Assembly: GCA_003242255.1 (NCBI GenBank)
Contig: QGUT01000023.1
Span: forward strand, 1 to 15,557
Direction: 5' to 3'
Origin: Bacillota bacterium
Lineage (GTDB): Bacteria > Bacillota > Thermosediminibacteria > Thermosediminibacterales > Thermosediminibacteraceae
Length of the DNA stretch: 15,557 bases
The notes below the pieces were generated by a model, which was not told the DNA's origin, searched no databases, and saw nothing but the letters and a program-made list of their open reading frames with translations. This document shows positions 6,436 through 13,021 of the stretch, one piece after another; position 1 is the first letter of the stretch, and each line of letters begins with the position of its first letter. Position numbers and translations under genes: made by a program.

Positions 6436-7779
6436 ATGTTCGAAAAAGTGCTCGTAGCCAACCGGGGAGAGATTGCGGTAAGGATTATACGGGCGTGCAG
6501 GGAATTGGGCATAAGGACGGTGGCGGTGTATTCGGAGGCCGATCGGGAAAGCCTCCACGTGAAGCTCGCCGATGAAAGCGTGTGCATAGGGCCCCCCTCG
6601 CCCGCCCAGAGCTACCTCAATGTGCAGAACATAATAGCCGCTGCCAAGACCAAAAAGGCCGACGCCATCCATCCGGGGTACGGCTTTTTGGCCGAAAACC
6701 CGTATTTTGCGGAAATGTGCGCAACGTGCGGCATTACATTCATCGGGCCTTCATCCCGTTGTATAGAGGTCATGGGCGACAAGGCGTCGGCCAAAGCGGA
6801 AATGGAAAAGGCCGGGATTCCGGTGGTCCCCGGTTCCGACGGGATCATAGAAGATGAGGACCAGGCGCTGTCGGTGGCCGGAGAGATAGGCTATCCGGTC
6901 ATAATAAAGGCTGCCGCCGGCGGGGGCGGGAGGGGTATGCGGATCGCCCAGAACCCGGAAGAACTCAGGAAATCCGTGGCCCTCGCCCGGCAGGAAGCCA
7001 AAGCGGCTTTCGGCAACCCGCAGATTTATATTGAAAAGTACATCGAAGAGCCGAGACACGTGGAAATCCAGATTTTGGGCGATGCTTACGGCAACGTGGT
7101 TCACCTTTACGAGAGGGACTGCTCCATCCAGAGGCGGCACCAAAAAATATTGGAAGAGGCGCCGTCGCCAGCCCTTTCCCCGGAACTCAGAGAAAAAATG
7201 GGTAAGGACGCCGTAAAGGCTGCAAAACTCATAGGCTATTCCAGCGCCGGCACCATTGAATTTCTCCTGGATAAAAACGGAAATTACTATTTCATAGAGA
7301 TGAATACCCGGATTCAGGTGGAACACGGGGTCACGGAAATGGTTACCGGGATAGACCTCGTAAAACAACAAATACTAATAGCAGCAGGGGAAAAATTAGA
7401 AATAAAGCAGGAAGATGTAAAATTGAACGGACATGCCATCGAATGCCGGATTAACGCCGAAGATCCAATGAGGAATTTTGTTCCGACGCCAGGGAAAATA
7501 GAGTTTTTCCATGTACCAGGGGGCCCCGGTATCAGGGTTGACACGGCTGTATATCCGGGATACGTGGTGCCGCCCTTTTACGATTCCATGATAGCCAAGG
7601 TCATGGCGTGGGCGCCTTCGCGAGAGGAAGCCATTCTGCGGATGAAGAGGGCCCTGGAGGAACTGAGGATAGAAGGCATATCCACCAATATATCCTTTCA
7701 CATCAAAATAATGGATAACGCCTTCTTCAGGCGGGGCGAAGTTTATACGAATTTTATCCAGCGAAGGCTTTTTCCGTAA
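6436..7779 (+). CDS. accC: biotin carboxylase (AccC / pyruvate carboxylase subunit A)
   Basis: The 447-residue ATP-grasp enzyme carboxylates the biotin on the carrier encoded just upstream, using ATP and bicarbonate. The N-terminal MFEKVLVANRGEIAVRIIRA, HPGYGFLAEN, the glycine-rich ATP lid AAAGGGGRGMR, ERDCSIQRRHQKILEEAPSP and EMNTRIQVEH are all present. Length and numbering match the Escherichia coli enzyme (449 residues): Arg292 and Glu296 are at the same positions. The next residue but one, normally Pro298 in EHPVTE, is Gly here. ATG 6436 is 5 nt after the previous stop, with AGGGAG overlapping that stop, so translation is probably coupled. It could serve both pyruvate carboxylation and acetyl-CoA carboxylase. 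No terminator is visible after it. Confidence 0.95.
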   Translation: MFEKVLVANRGEIAVRIIRACRELGIRTVAVYSEADRESLHVKLADESVCIGPPSPAQSYLNVQNIIAAAKTKKADAIHPGYGFLAENPYFAEMCATCGITFIGPSSRCIEVMGDKASAKAEMEKAGIPVVPGSDGIIEDEDQALSVAGEIGYPVIIKAAAGGGGRGMRIAQNPEELRKSVALARQEAKAAFGNPQIYIEKYIEEPRHVEIQILGDAYGNVVHLYERDCSIQRRHQKILEEAPSPALSPELREKMGKDAVKAAKLIGYSSAGTIEFLLDKNGNYYFIEMNTRIQVEHGVTEMVTGIDLVKQQILIAAGEKLEIKQEDVKLNGHAIECRINAEDPMRNFVPTPGKIEFFHVPGGPGIRVDTAVYPGYVVPPFYDSMIAKVMAWAPSREEAILRMKRALEELRIEGISTNISFHIKIMDNAFFRRGEVYTNFIQRRLFP

Positions 7780-7832
7780 AAGTTCCCTGGCGAATCGCTC
7801 CTCCAGCACAATTTCGGCGGTAGAAGATCTGC

Positions 7833-7861
7833 TTGACGGTCCATTTCTACTCTGTTATACT
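7833..7861 (+). promoter_or_regulatory. sigma-A promoter for porGDAB
   Basis: TTGACG (7833-7838), 17 nt, TATACT (7856-7861). The predicted start near 7868 leaves a leader of about 145 nt before porG. No terminator separates it from accC, so read-through may add to expression. Confidence 0.75.
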
Positions 7862-7867
7862 TGAATA

Positions 7868-8013
7868 GGGGATACTGTATCATCGGACAGAGAACCGTAA
7901 TAATAAGACTTCCAGCTTCTGTTATAATTTGACGCAAGATATGTATTATTACAGTATGTCTATCCAATTTATGTTTTATAACAGGAAAAAAATCCGAAAG
8001 GAGGAAAAATTTC
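7868..8013 (+). promoter_or_regulatory. long structured 5' leader of porGDAB
   Basis: The leader contains the palindrome GATACTGTATC (7871-7881) just after the predicted start. Two perfect long-range pairings are possible: ATACTGTA (7872-7879) with TACAGTAT (7950-7957), and CTGTTATAA (7919-7927) with TTATAACAG (7976-7984). They interleave, so they would form a pseudoknot or exclude each other. The second ends 13 nt before the porG ribosome-binding site. It matches no riboswitch class I recognise. The palindrome could equally be a repressor site. Confidence 0.35.
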
Positions 8014-8592
8014 ATGGCAAAAGTGCTGGAGATTCGCTGGCATGCTAGGGGCGGCCAGGGAGCAAAGACGGCAGCTCTCATGCTGGCTGAATCGGTAGCC
8101 GCGATGGGAAAGTATGTCCAGGGCTTTCCTGAATACGGCCCGGAGAGGATGGGTGCTCCAATCCTGGCTTTCAACAGGATCAGCGATGAGCCGATATACA
8201 TCCACTCCAATGTAATAAACCCGGACATAGTTATGGTGCTCGACCCCACGTTGATAGGGAAGGCCAAAATAACCGATGGGGTACCGGAGGACGGGATTTA
8301 CATCATCAACACCACAAAGACTCCGGCTGAAATCAGGGAGATGTTGGGCATCAAAGGCGGCAAGATTTACACGGTGAATGCTGCCCAGATATCCCTGGAA
8401 ACTATCGGAAGACCCATTCCCAACACTCCCATGATGGGAGCTTTTGTCAAAGCCACCGGAATAATCCCCTTCGACGAATTCATGGTTCACATGAGGGAGC
8501 AGCTCGCTAAGAAATTCAAGTCTAAGCCAGAAGTGATCGAGGGGAACTTGAAGGCCATAGAGAGGGCCTACCAGGAGGTGAAGGGAGAATGA
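8014..8592 (+). CDS. porG: pyruvate:ferredoxin oxidoreductase, gamma subunit
   Basis: The 192-residue protein is the gamma subunit of a four-subunit 2-oxoacid:ferredoxin oxidoreductase. The family signature is at the N-terminus: IRWHARGGQGAKTAALMLAESVA, then the conserved YGPERMGAPILAFNRIS and NPDIVMVLD. Gamma corresponds to one domain of the large single-chain enzymes and helps form the CoA/thiamine site with alpha and beta. The GAAAGGAGG Shine-Dalgarno sequence (7997-8005) supports ATG 8014. It is the first gene of a tight gamma-delta-alpha-beta operon and overlaps porD by 4 nt (ATGA). Pyruvate is the most likely substrate given the alpha and beta sequences; other 2-oxoacids cannot be excluded from gamma alone. 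Confidence 0.92.
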   Translation: MAKVLEIRWHARGGQGAKTAALMLAESVAAMGKYVQGFPEYGPERMGAPILAFNRISDEPIYIHSNVINPDIVMVLDPTLIGKAKITDGVPEDGIYIINTTKTPAEIREMLGIKGGKIYTVNAAQISLETIGRPIPNTPMMGAFVKATGIIPFDEFMVHMREQLAKKFKSKPEVIEGNLKAIERAYQEVKGE

Positions 8593-8942
8593 ATTTCGGT
8601 TCCGGCACCAGGACGAGAGTAGTCAAAGCCGACATGAAGTGGTATGAACTGACCAAGGCTGGCAACATTTACGAGCCGGGCAATGCCAATTCTTACGAGA
8701 CCGGCGACTGGAGGTCCATAAGACCCGTATGGATTGAAGACCGCTGCATACACTGCCTCTTCTGCTGGAGGTATTGCCCCGACGCATCGGTAATAGCAAA
8801 GGACGGAAAGTTTGAGAAATTCGACTACAAGCACTGCAAGGGTTGTGGAATCTGCGCCAAGGTCTGCCCGCGCAATGCGATAGATATGATTTCCGAGGAT
8901 GAAATAGAGAAGGCAAAGGAGGCGAACAAGGATGAAAACTAA
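8589..8942 (+). CDS. porD: pyruvate:ferredoxin oxidoreductase, delta (2x[4Fe-4S] ferredoxin) subunit
   Basis: A 117-residue ferredoxin-like subunit with two [4Fe-4S] motifs: CIHCLFCWRYCP and CKGCGICAKVCP. It carries electrons from the thiamine-bound intermediate to external ferredoxin. The N-terminal 50 residues, including ETGDWRSIRPVW, are the extension typical of PorD. The first cluster motif has LF where CG is common, which does not touch the ligands. The ATG overlaps the porG stop by 4 nt, and the last 11 nt overlap porA, whose ribosome-binding site AAAGGAGG (8915-8922) lies inside porD. Such overlaps point to translational coupling and fixed stoichiometry. Confidence 0.93.
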   Translation: MNFGSGTRTRVVKADMKWYELTKAGNIYEPGNANSYETGDWRSIRPVWIEDRCIHCLFCWRYCPDASVIAKDGKFEKFDYKHCKGCGICAKVCPRNAIDMISEDEIEKAKEANKDEN

Positions 8943-10113
8943 GGTGGCGCTTACCGGAAACGAAGCGGTAGCACAGGCAATGAAACAAATAAACCCGGAC
9001 GTAGTAGCTGCGTACCCGATAACTCCCCAGACTGAGATAGTCCAGATCTTTTCATCCTTCGTAGCCAACGGGGAAGTCGATACCGAGTTCGTGGCTGTCG
9101 AAAGCGAGCACAGCGCCATGAGCGCCGCCATCGGTGCGTCGGCTGCAGGAGCCAGGGCCATGACCGCAACTTCCAGCCAGGGTCTGGCGCTGATGTTTGA
9201 AGTGGTCTATATCGCCGCTTCCATGAGACTGCCCATAGTGTTCCCGGTAGTGAACCGCGCCCTGAGCGGCCCCATCAACATCCACTGCGACCACAGCGAT
9301 GCCATGGGACTCAGGGATTCCGGTGTGATACAGCTCTATTCCGAAAACGCCCAGGAAGCTTACGACAACATGATTCAGGCTGTGCGCATAGCCGAACATC
9401 CCGATGTGCAGCTTCCGGTCATGGTGAACATGGACGGCTTCATCACCAGCCACGCCATGGACGTGCTGGAAGTGCTGGACGACGAGACCGTCAGGAATTT
9501 TGTGGGCACTAGAGTGCCCCTGGATTACCTGTTAGATGCCCAGAACCCCGTTTCGATGGGCAACTTTGACATGTACGAGTTTTACTTCGAACACAAACGC
9601 CAGCAGACCGAAGCAATGAAAAAGGCAAAAGAAGTGATAAAAGAGATCGGCAAGGAATATGCGAAAATTTCCGGGAGAGAATACGGCCTCTTCGAGGCGT
9701 ACAAATTGGACGATGCCGACGTGGCGGTAGTCGTGCTCAATTCGGCGGCAGGAACCGCAAAAGGAGTGGCCGACGAACTCAGAGCCAGGGGCATTAAAGC
9801 TGGCGTGTTAAAGCCCAGGGTCTTCAGGCCCTTCCCGCAAGATGAGATTCGCGAAGCCTTAAAAGGTGTCAAAGCTGTGGCAGTCATGGACAGAGCTGAA
9901 ACTTTCTCTACCTGCGGAGGACCCATGTTTGCAGATGTTCGGAACACCTTGTACGACCTGAAGAATGACATAAAAGTAGTAAACTACATCTACGGCCTCG
10001 GCGGTAGAGACTTGAGGTTAGAAGATGTGGAGAAAGTTTTCATGGACCTTGAGAATATAAGGAAGACCGGAAGGGTCGACGAGACTGTAAAATACCTGGG
10101 TCTTAGAGAATAG
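8932..10113 (+). CDS. porA: pyruvate:ferredoxin oxidoreductase, alpha subunit
   Basis: The 393-residue alpha subunit has the family's key blocks: ALTGNEAVAQAM at the start, AAYPITPQTEIV, FVAVESEHSAMSAAIGASAAGARAMTATSSQGLALM, RLPIVFPVVNRALSGPINIHCDHSDAMGLRD, and LPVMVNMDGFITSH. These match pyruvate-specific PorA more closely than 2-oxoglutarate (KorA) or branched-chain (VorB) versions, in my reading. The complex oxidises pyruvate and CoA to acetyl-CoA and CO2 with reduced ferredoxin, and can run backwards to make pyruvate. The C-terminal third (residues 250-390) is the transketolase-C-like domain. It starts within porD and is followed 11 nt later by porB. Confidence 0.94.
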   Translation: MKTKVALTGNEAVAQAMKQINPDVVAAYPITPQTEIVQIFSSFVANGEVDTEFVAVESEHSAMSAAIGASAAGARAMTATSSQGLALMFEVVYIAASMRLPIVFPVVNRALSGPINIHCDHSDAMGLRDSGVIQLYSENAQEAYDNMIQAVRIAEHPDVQLPVMVNMDGFITSHAMDVLEVLDDETVRNFVGTRVPLDYLLDAQNPVSMGNFDMYEFYFEHKRQQTEAMKKAKEVIKEIGKEYAKISGREYGLFEAYKLDDADVAVVVLNSAAGTAKGVADELRARGIKAGVLKPRVFRPFPQDEIREALKGVKAVAVMDRAETFSTCGGPMFADVRNTLYDLKNDIKVVNYIYGLGGRDLRLEDVEKVFMDLENIRKTGRVDETVKYLGLRE

Positions 10114-10124
10114 GAGGTGTCGTG

Positions 10125-11069
10125 ATGGCGACTTTGAAGGAACTATCCAAGGTTGAAGAGAGATTCGTCGGTGGCCACAGGTTGTGCGCCGGTTGCGGCC
10201 ACGGCATAACGGTCAGGATGATACTCAATGCGGCGGAAGGCTACAATGTGGTCGTGGGCTGCGCGACGGGCTGCCTGGAAGTGGCCAGCACCATATATCC
10301 CTATACCGCATGGAAATGCTCTTTTATCCACAATGCCTTTGAAAACGCCGGCGCTACCATAAGCGGTGTGGAAGCCGCCTACAAAGCCTTGAAGAGAAGG
10401 GGCAAGGTTAATGAAGAATTTAAATTCATAGCGTTCGGCGGCGACGGTGGAACCTACGACATAGGTTTGCAGTCGCTCTCCGGGGCCATGGAAAGAGGCC
10501 ACAACATGGTTTACGTATGTCTGGACAACGAGGCTTACATGAACACCGGTATTCAGCGCTCCAGCGCGACTCCCACCGGGGCAGACACCACCACAAGCCC
10601 GGCAGGCAAAGTGATTCCCGGTAAACAGCAGCCGAGGAAGGACCTGACTGCTATAATGGCGGCCCACAACATCCCCTACGTCGCCCAGACGGCGATACAC
10701 AACTGGCAGGATGTGCACAAGAAAGCCAGAAAGGCTCTGGAAGTTGAAGGGCCGGCTTTCATCAACGTGCTCTCCCCGTGCCCGCGCGGATGGCGCTACA
10801 ATACCCCCGATATCGTGGAAATAACGAAGCTGGCGGTGGAAACCAGGTTCTGGCCGCTCTTCGAAGTGGAAAACGGCAAGTGGAAGCTGAATTACAAGCC
10901 CAAGAAGTACGTGCCGATAGAGGAGTTCCTCAAGCCTCAGGGCAGGTTCAGGCACTTATTTAAACCCGGCAACGAACACCTCATCAAAGCTTTGCAGGAA
11001 GAAGTGGACAACAGGTGGCTGGCTCTCCTCGAGCGCTGCGGCGAGACTCCGGAACTTCCTCCGAGGTAA
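10125..11069 (+). CDS. porB: pyruvate:ferredoxin oxidoreductase, beta (thiamine pyrophosphate-binding) subunit
   Basis: The 314-residue beta subunit binds thiamine pyrophosphate. Visible are GGHRLCAGCGHGITVRMIL (cysteines of the proximal [4Fe-4S] cluster), VVVGCATGCLEV, and the Mg-TPP motif GDGGTYDIGLQSLSGAMERG followed by CLDNEAYMNTGIQRS. ATPTGADTTTSPAGK and NVLSPCPRGWRYN (another cluster cysteine) are typical of PorB. ATG 10125 is chosen over GTG 10122 because GGAGGTG (10113-10119) is spaced better from it. It is the last gene of the operon and is followed by a strong terminator. Confidence 0.94.
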   Translation: MATLKELSKVEERFVGGHRLCAGCGHGITVRMILNAAEGYNVVVGCATGCLEVASTIYPYTAWKCSFIHNAFENAGATISGVEAAYKALKRRGKVNEEFKFIAFGGDGGTYDIGLQSLSGAMERGHNMVYVCLDNEAYMNTGIQRSSATPTGADTTTSPAGKVIPGKQQPRKDLTAIMAAHNIPYVAQTAIHNWQDVHKKARKALEVEGPAFINVLSPCPRGWRYNTPDIVEITKLAVETRFWPLFEVENGKWKLNYKPKKYVPIEEFLKPQGRFRHLFKPGNEHLIKALQEEVDNRWLALLERCGETPELPPR

Positions 11070-11075
11070 TAAGGC

Positions 11076-11112
11076 AAAAAACCCCGCGGATGTTATCCGA
11101 CGGGGTTTTTTT
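11076..11112 (+). terminator. intrinsic terminator after porB
   Basis: CCCCG (11082-11086) with CGGGG (11101-11105), and an inner CGGAT/ATCCG stem (11087-11091 and 11095-11099), followed by seven T residues and preceded by six A residues. The flanks make it potentially bidirectional. Confidence 0.92.
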
Positions 11113-11166
11113 ATGTACCAAAAAAATATAATGTACTGAAGTTTTTTGGAAGGGGAGGAAAAAGCC

Positions 11167-12063
11167 GTGGCACCTTTCAAATACAGGTTCGGCCTGGTCT
11201 TAAGCGGTGGTGGCTTCAGAGGTGCGGTGCACCTCGGGATAATAAAAGCCCTGCAAGAAAGCGGATTTTACCCGGAAATCGTGGCTGGCACCAGCGCCGG
11301 CGCCATAGCGGCGGCCTTTTACGCCTGCGGTGTGAATATAGATTGGTTCGCCAGGGAAATTAAGAACATGAAGCCCTGGAAGGCCTTGGATCCGGCTTTC
11401 CCGCTGGCCGCGGTATTGGCCTTGCTTTACCGCTGCTGGCTGGACCGGCCCTTCGCCCTGACTAAAAAGCCCGACGGGCTTTTTAAGGGAGACCGAATCG
11501 AAAATTGGCTGAATAACCTCTTCGGAGGAAAAACCTTTGATGAGCTCAAAATTCCGCTTTCAGTGGTGAGCGTGGACGTGGAAAGCGGCGAGACGGTAGT
11601 GTTCTGCCCCAGAAAAAATATCCCTCGGGAAAAGTTGAGGGATACGGTTTTCATAAGCGACGTGTCGGTAGCCAGCGCTGTAAGGGCCAGCCTCTCCCTT
11701 CCCGGCATCTTCGTGCCGAAAAGAATAAAAGGTAGAAAGCTGATCGACGGCGGCGTAAAAAATAACGTCCCCGTGAATATAGCTTACCATCAGGGAGCGG
11801 AAAAGGTTGTAGCTGTAGATCTGGGAAGGAGCGGGGGGAAGCGAAGGGTGGAGTCGATGCTGGATGTGCTGATGGCTTCCCTGGAGATAATGGGAACTGA
11901 AATAAACCATAGCGTCCGGCAAGATTATCCCGCTCTCTACCTTTGTCCGGAAGTGCACGGCATAGGATATGATGACTTTTACCTGATCCCCGACCTCATA
12001 AAATACGGAGAAGAATTCGCAAAAAAGGTTCTGAAAGAGGTAAAAAAGTATTTGGAAACTTAA
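11167..12063 (+). CDS. patatin-like phospholipase (RssA-type serine hydrolase)
   Basis: The 298-residue protein has all the patatin landmarks: an oxyanion loop SGGGFRG (residues 13-19), the nucleophile Ser43 in GTSAG, and the catalytic Asp194 in DGGVKNNVPVN. The Ser-Asp dyad hydrolyses acyl esters of lipids. The bacterial RssA/YlbK group has no settled substrate. No signal peptide is seen; a short hydrophobic stretch (PLAAVLALLYRC) may contact the membrane. GTG 11167 is preferred because AAGGGGAGG (11150-11158) lies 8 nt upstream, whereas the TTG at 11146 would sit inside that site. A TATAAT lies at 11127-11132 but has no good -35. It ends 4 nt before the stop of a convergent small gene. Confidence 0.9.
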   Translation: MAPFKYRFGLVLSGGGFRGAVHLGIIKALQESGFYPEIVAGTSAGAIAAAFYACGVNIDWFAREIKNMKPWKALDPAFPLAAVLALLYRCWLDRPFALTKKPDGLFKGDRIENWLNNLFGGKTFDELKIPLSVVSVDVESGETVVFCPRKNIPREKLRDTVFISDVSVASAVRASLSLPGIFVPKRIKGRKLIDGGVKNNVPVNIAYHQGAEKVVAVDLGRSGGKRRVESMLDVLMASLEIMGTEINHSVRQDYPALYLCPEVHGIGYDDFYLIPDLIKYGEEFAKKVLKEVKKYLET

Positions 12064-12067
12064 AATA

Positions 12068-12157
12068 TCAGTGTTCCATGTAAGCTGAAGCGAACAGCAG
12101 GTCCTCCAGGAATTCTTTCATTATCTGCTCCGCATCCGCTTTTTCGAAGGTTTGCAC
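12068..12157 (-). CDS. hidden 29-residue minus-strand protein, hypothetical
   Basis: On the minus strand, GTG at 12157-12155 opens a 29-codon frame ending at TGA (12070-12068). AGGGGGTG lies about 6 nt upstream, and a near-consensus promoter sits about 50 nt upstream. The product starts MQTFEKADAEQIMKEFLEDL and ends LFASAYMEH. It is acidic, probably one amphipathic helix with a hydrophobic end. I do not recognise it. It converges with the patatin gene, with only 4 nt between stops. Support is the combination of promoter, ribosome-binding site and clean stop; length alone proves nothing. The transcript could instead be a regulatory RNA antisense to the patatin 3' end. Confidence 0.5.
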   Translation of the reverse strand: MQTFEKADAEQIMKEFLEDLLFASAYMEH

Positions 12158-12178
12158 GGGAGACACCCCCTAATCATA

Positions 12179-12214
12179 ATTGTATACAAGTATTATTGTA
12201 ATCTATTATACAAT
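12179..12214. promoter_or_regulatory. palindromic operator-like cluster (TTGTATACAA and ATTGTA repeats)
   Basis: TTGTATACAA (12180-12189) is a perfect 10-bp palindrome. ATTGTA occurs at 12179 and 12195, and inverted within TATACAAT (12207-12214), so ATTGTATA and TATACAAT form an 8-bp inverted repeat around the minus-strand -10 box and start site. This looks like a repressor-binding region; the palindrome resembles GntR-type operators. No such regulator is in the window. Confidence 0.4.
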
Positions 12215-12233
12215 GGTGTTTTTATTTAGTCAA
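12205..12233 (-). promoter_or_regulatory. minus-strand sigma-A promoter for the 29-residue gene
   Basis: Read on the minus strand: TTGACT (12233-12228), 17 nt, TATAAT (12210-12205). Transcription would start near 12198, giving a leader of about 40 nt. It diverges from the rubredoxin/perR promoter at 12283. Confidence 0.75.
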
Positions 12234-12282
12234 CTAGTCTTTAAAAAAATGGACAAACTAAGATATAGGCGCTAATGTTTTA

Positions 12283-12311
12283 TTGACTTTAATCAAAATA
12301 TGTTATATAGT
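12283..12311 (+). promoter_or_regulatory. sigma-A promoter for the rubredoxin-like/perR operon
   Basis: TTGACT (12283-12288), 17 nt, TATAGT (12306-12311). The start would be near 12318, directly before the palindrome at 12323-12341. Confidence 0.75.
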
Positions 12312-12322
12312 TTTGCGTAGAA

Positions 12323-12341
12323 AATAGTAATCGTTATTATT
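12323..12341 (+). promoter_or_regulatory. putative PerR/Fur-type operator
   Basis: AATAGTAATCGTTATTATT is an 8-3-8 inverted repeat with one mismatch and matches 10 of 14 defined positions of the PerR box TTATAATnATTATAA. It lies at the start of the transcript, where a bound repressor would block it. The perR gene is in the same operon, which suggests autoregulation. Confidence 0.55.
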
Positions 12342-12357
12342 TTTGAAGGAGGTGCAG

Positions 12358-12486
12358 ATGATGGCCGTTTGGAAGTGCTCCGCTTGCGGATATGAAAAAG
12401 AGGGCCGCTGCAAGCCCAGAAAGTGCCCGCAGTGTGAAGCTAAAGAAACATTTGTGAAGGTCGAGACTGCTAAGGAGGAAAAATAG
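12358..12486 (+). CDS. RCKP-type rubredoxin-like small protein
   Basis: A 42-residue protein (41 if ATG 12361 is used) with two CxxC knuckles, CSACGYE and CPQCEAK, separated by the signature GRCKPRK. This is the rubredoxin-like zinc/iron ribbon named for its RCKP motif. The four cysteines of the knuckles should bind one Fe or Zn; the cysteine in RCKP is extra. Homologues often lie beside oxidative-stress genes, and a role in electron transfer or peroxide defence is inferred from that. AAGGAGGTG (12346-12354) fits either ATG. The gene is too short for most ORF callers. perR starts 6 nt after its stop. Confidence 0.85.
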   Translation: MMAVWKCSACGYEKEGRCKPRKCPQCEAKETFVKVETAKEEK

Positions 12487-12491
12487 TATAA

Positions 12492-12905
12492 ATGCGGGAG
12501 AGAGAGATAAATAAGCCGATGAGAAATAGCAGGCAGAGAGCAGCTATTCTGGAAGTCTTAAAAAGCACTAAAAGCCATCCGACAGCCGATTGGATATACG
12601 AGAAGGTGAGGGAGAAAATACCGAACATCAGCCTTGGGACCGTCTACCGCAACCTGGCGGTGCTCAAGGAAATGGGCAAGATAATGGAACTCAAATGCGG
12701 CGAAAAATGCAGCAGGTACGACGGAAATCCCGAAAACCATTATCATTTTATTTGCGTAAATTGCGGTCAGGTTTTCGATGTGGAAGGCGTCGAAGTAAAT
12801 AAAAAAATCGACCAAGAGGTATCGGAAAAGAACCGGTGGGAGGTCTTCCACCACTGCATGGAATTCTATGGACTTTGCAGTGAATGCAGCAAAAAGAATG
12901 TTTGA
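12492..12905 (+). CDS. perR: peroxide-responsive repressor PerR (Fur family)
   Basis: The 137-residue Fur-family repressor has a winged helix (SHPTADWIYEKV, ISLGTVYRNLAVLKEMGKI) and a dimerisation domain. The five regulatory metal ligands of Bacillus PerR (His37, Asp85, His91, His93, Asp104) are matched at a constant offset of 8: His29, Asp77, His83, His85, Asp96. Asp96, where Fur has Glu, favours PerR. The structural zinc site is CVNC (88/91) and CSEC (129/132). With Fe bound, PerR is inactivated by peroxide through histidine oxidation. Extra cysteines at 69, 73 and 122 are unusual. GGAGG lies 13 nt before ATG 12492, slightly far; ATG 12519 is possible but has no better site. It is in an operon with the rubredoxin-like gene, and a PerR-like box lies at their promoter. 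Confidence 0.88.
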   Translation: MREREINKPMRNSRQRAAILEVLKSTKSHPTADWIYEKVREKIPNISLGTVYRNLAVLKEMGKIMELKCGEKCSRYDGNPENHYHFICVNCGQVFDVEGVEVNKKIDQEVSEKNRWEVFHHCMEFYGLCSECSKKNV

Positions 12906-12913
12906 AAATTTCA

Positions 12914-12937
12914 AGCGGTCAATGGCCGCTTTTTTTA
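12914..12937 (+). terminator. intrinsic terminator after perR
   Basis: AGCGGTC (12914-12920), AAT loop, GGCCGCT (12924-12930) with one wobble pair, then seven T residues. Confidence 0.9.
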
Positions 12938-12999
12938 TTGCCCGGCAGAAAAAAGCAAGAATGGGCCAGTAATGAATGAAAAAGAAATGTAATTGCCAG

Positions 13000-13021
13000 A
13001 AACCCTCGGACAGGGGTTTTT
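13000..13021 (+). terminator. second weak hairpin with T run ahead of nrdJ
   Basis: AAACCC (about 13000-13005) can pair with GGGTTT (about 13014-13019), followed by two more T residues. It overlaps the start of the nrdJ -35 box. It could be a backup terminator for perR. Confidence 0.4.

Noticed and set aside
4604..7779. Sodium-pumping oxaloacetate decarboxylase operon
   Set aside because: No membrane beta (OadB) or gamma (OadG) gene is present in or beside the operon, and biotin carboxylase is instead adjacent, which fits a carboxylase.
10143..10955. Long (270-codon) minus-strand open frame opposite porB
   Set aside because: It mirrors the codon pattern of a clearly identified porB, has no family resemblance, and has no ribosome-binding site. 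The same applies to long antisense frames opposite accC (6751-7371), the carboxyltransferase (4958-5386, 5810-6385), the por genes and nrdJ.
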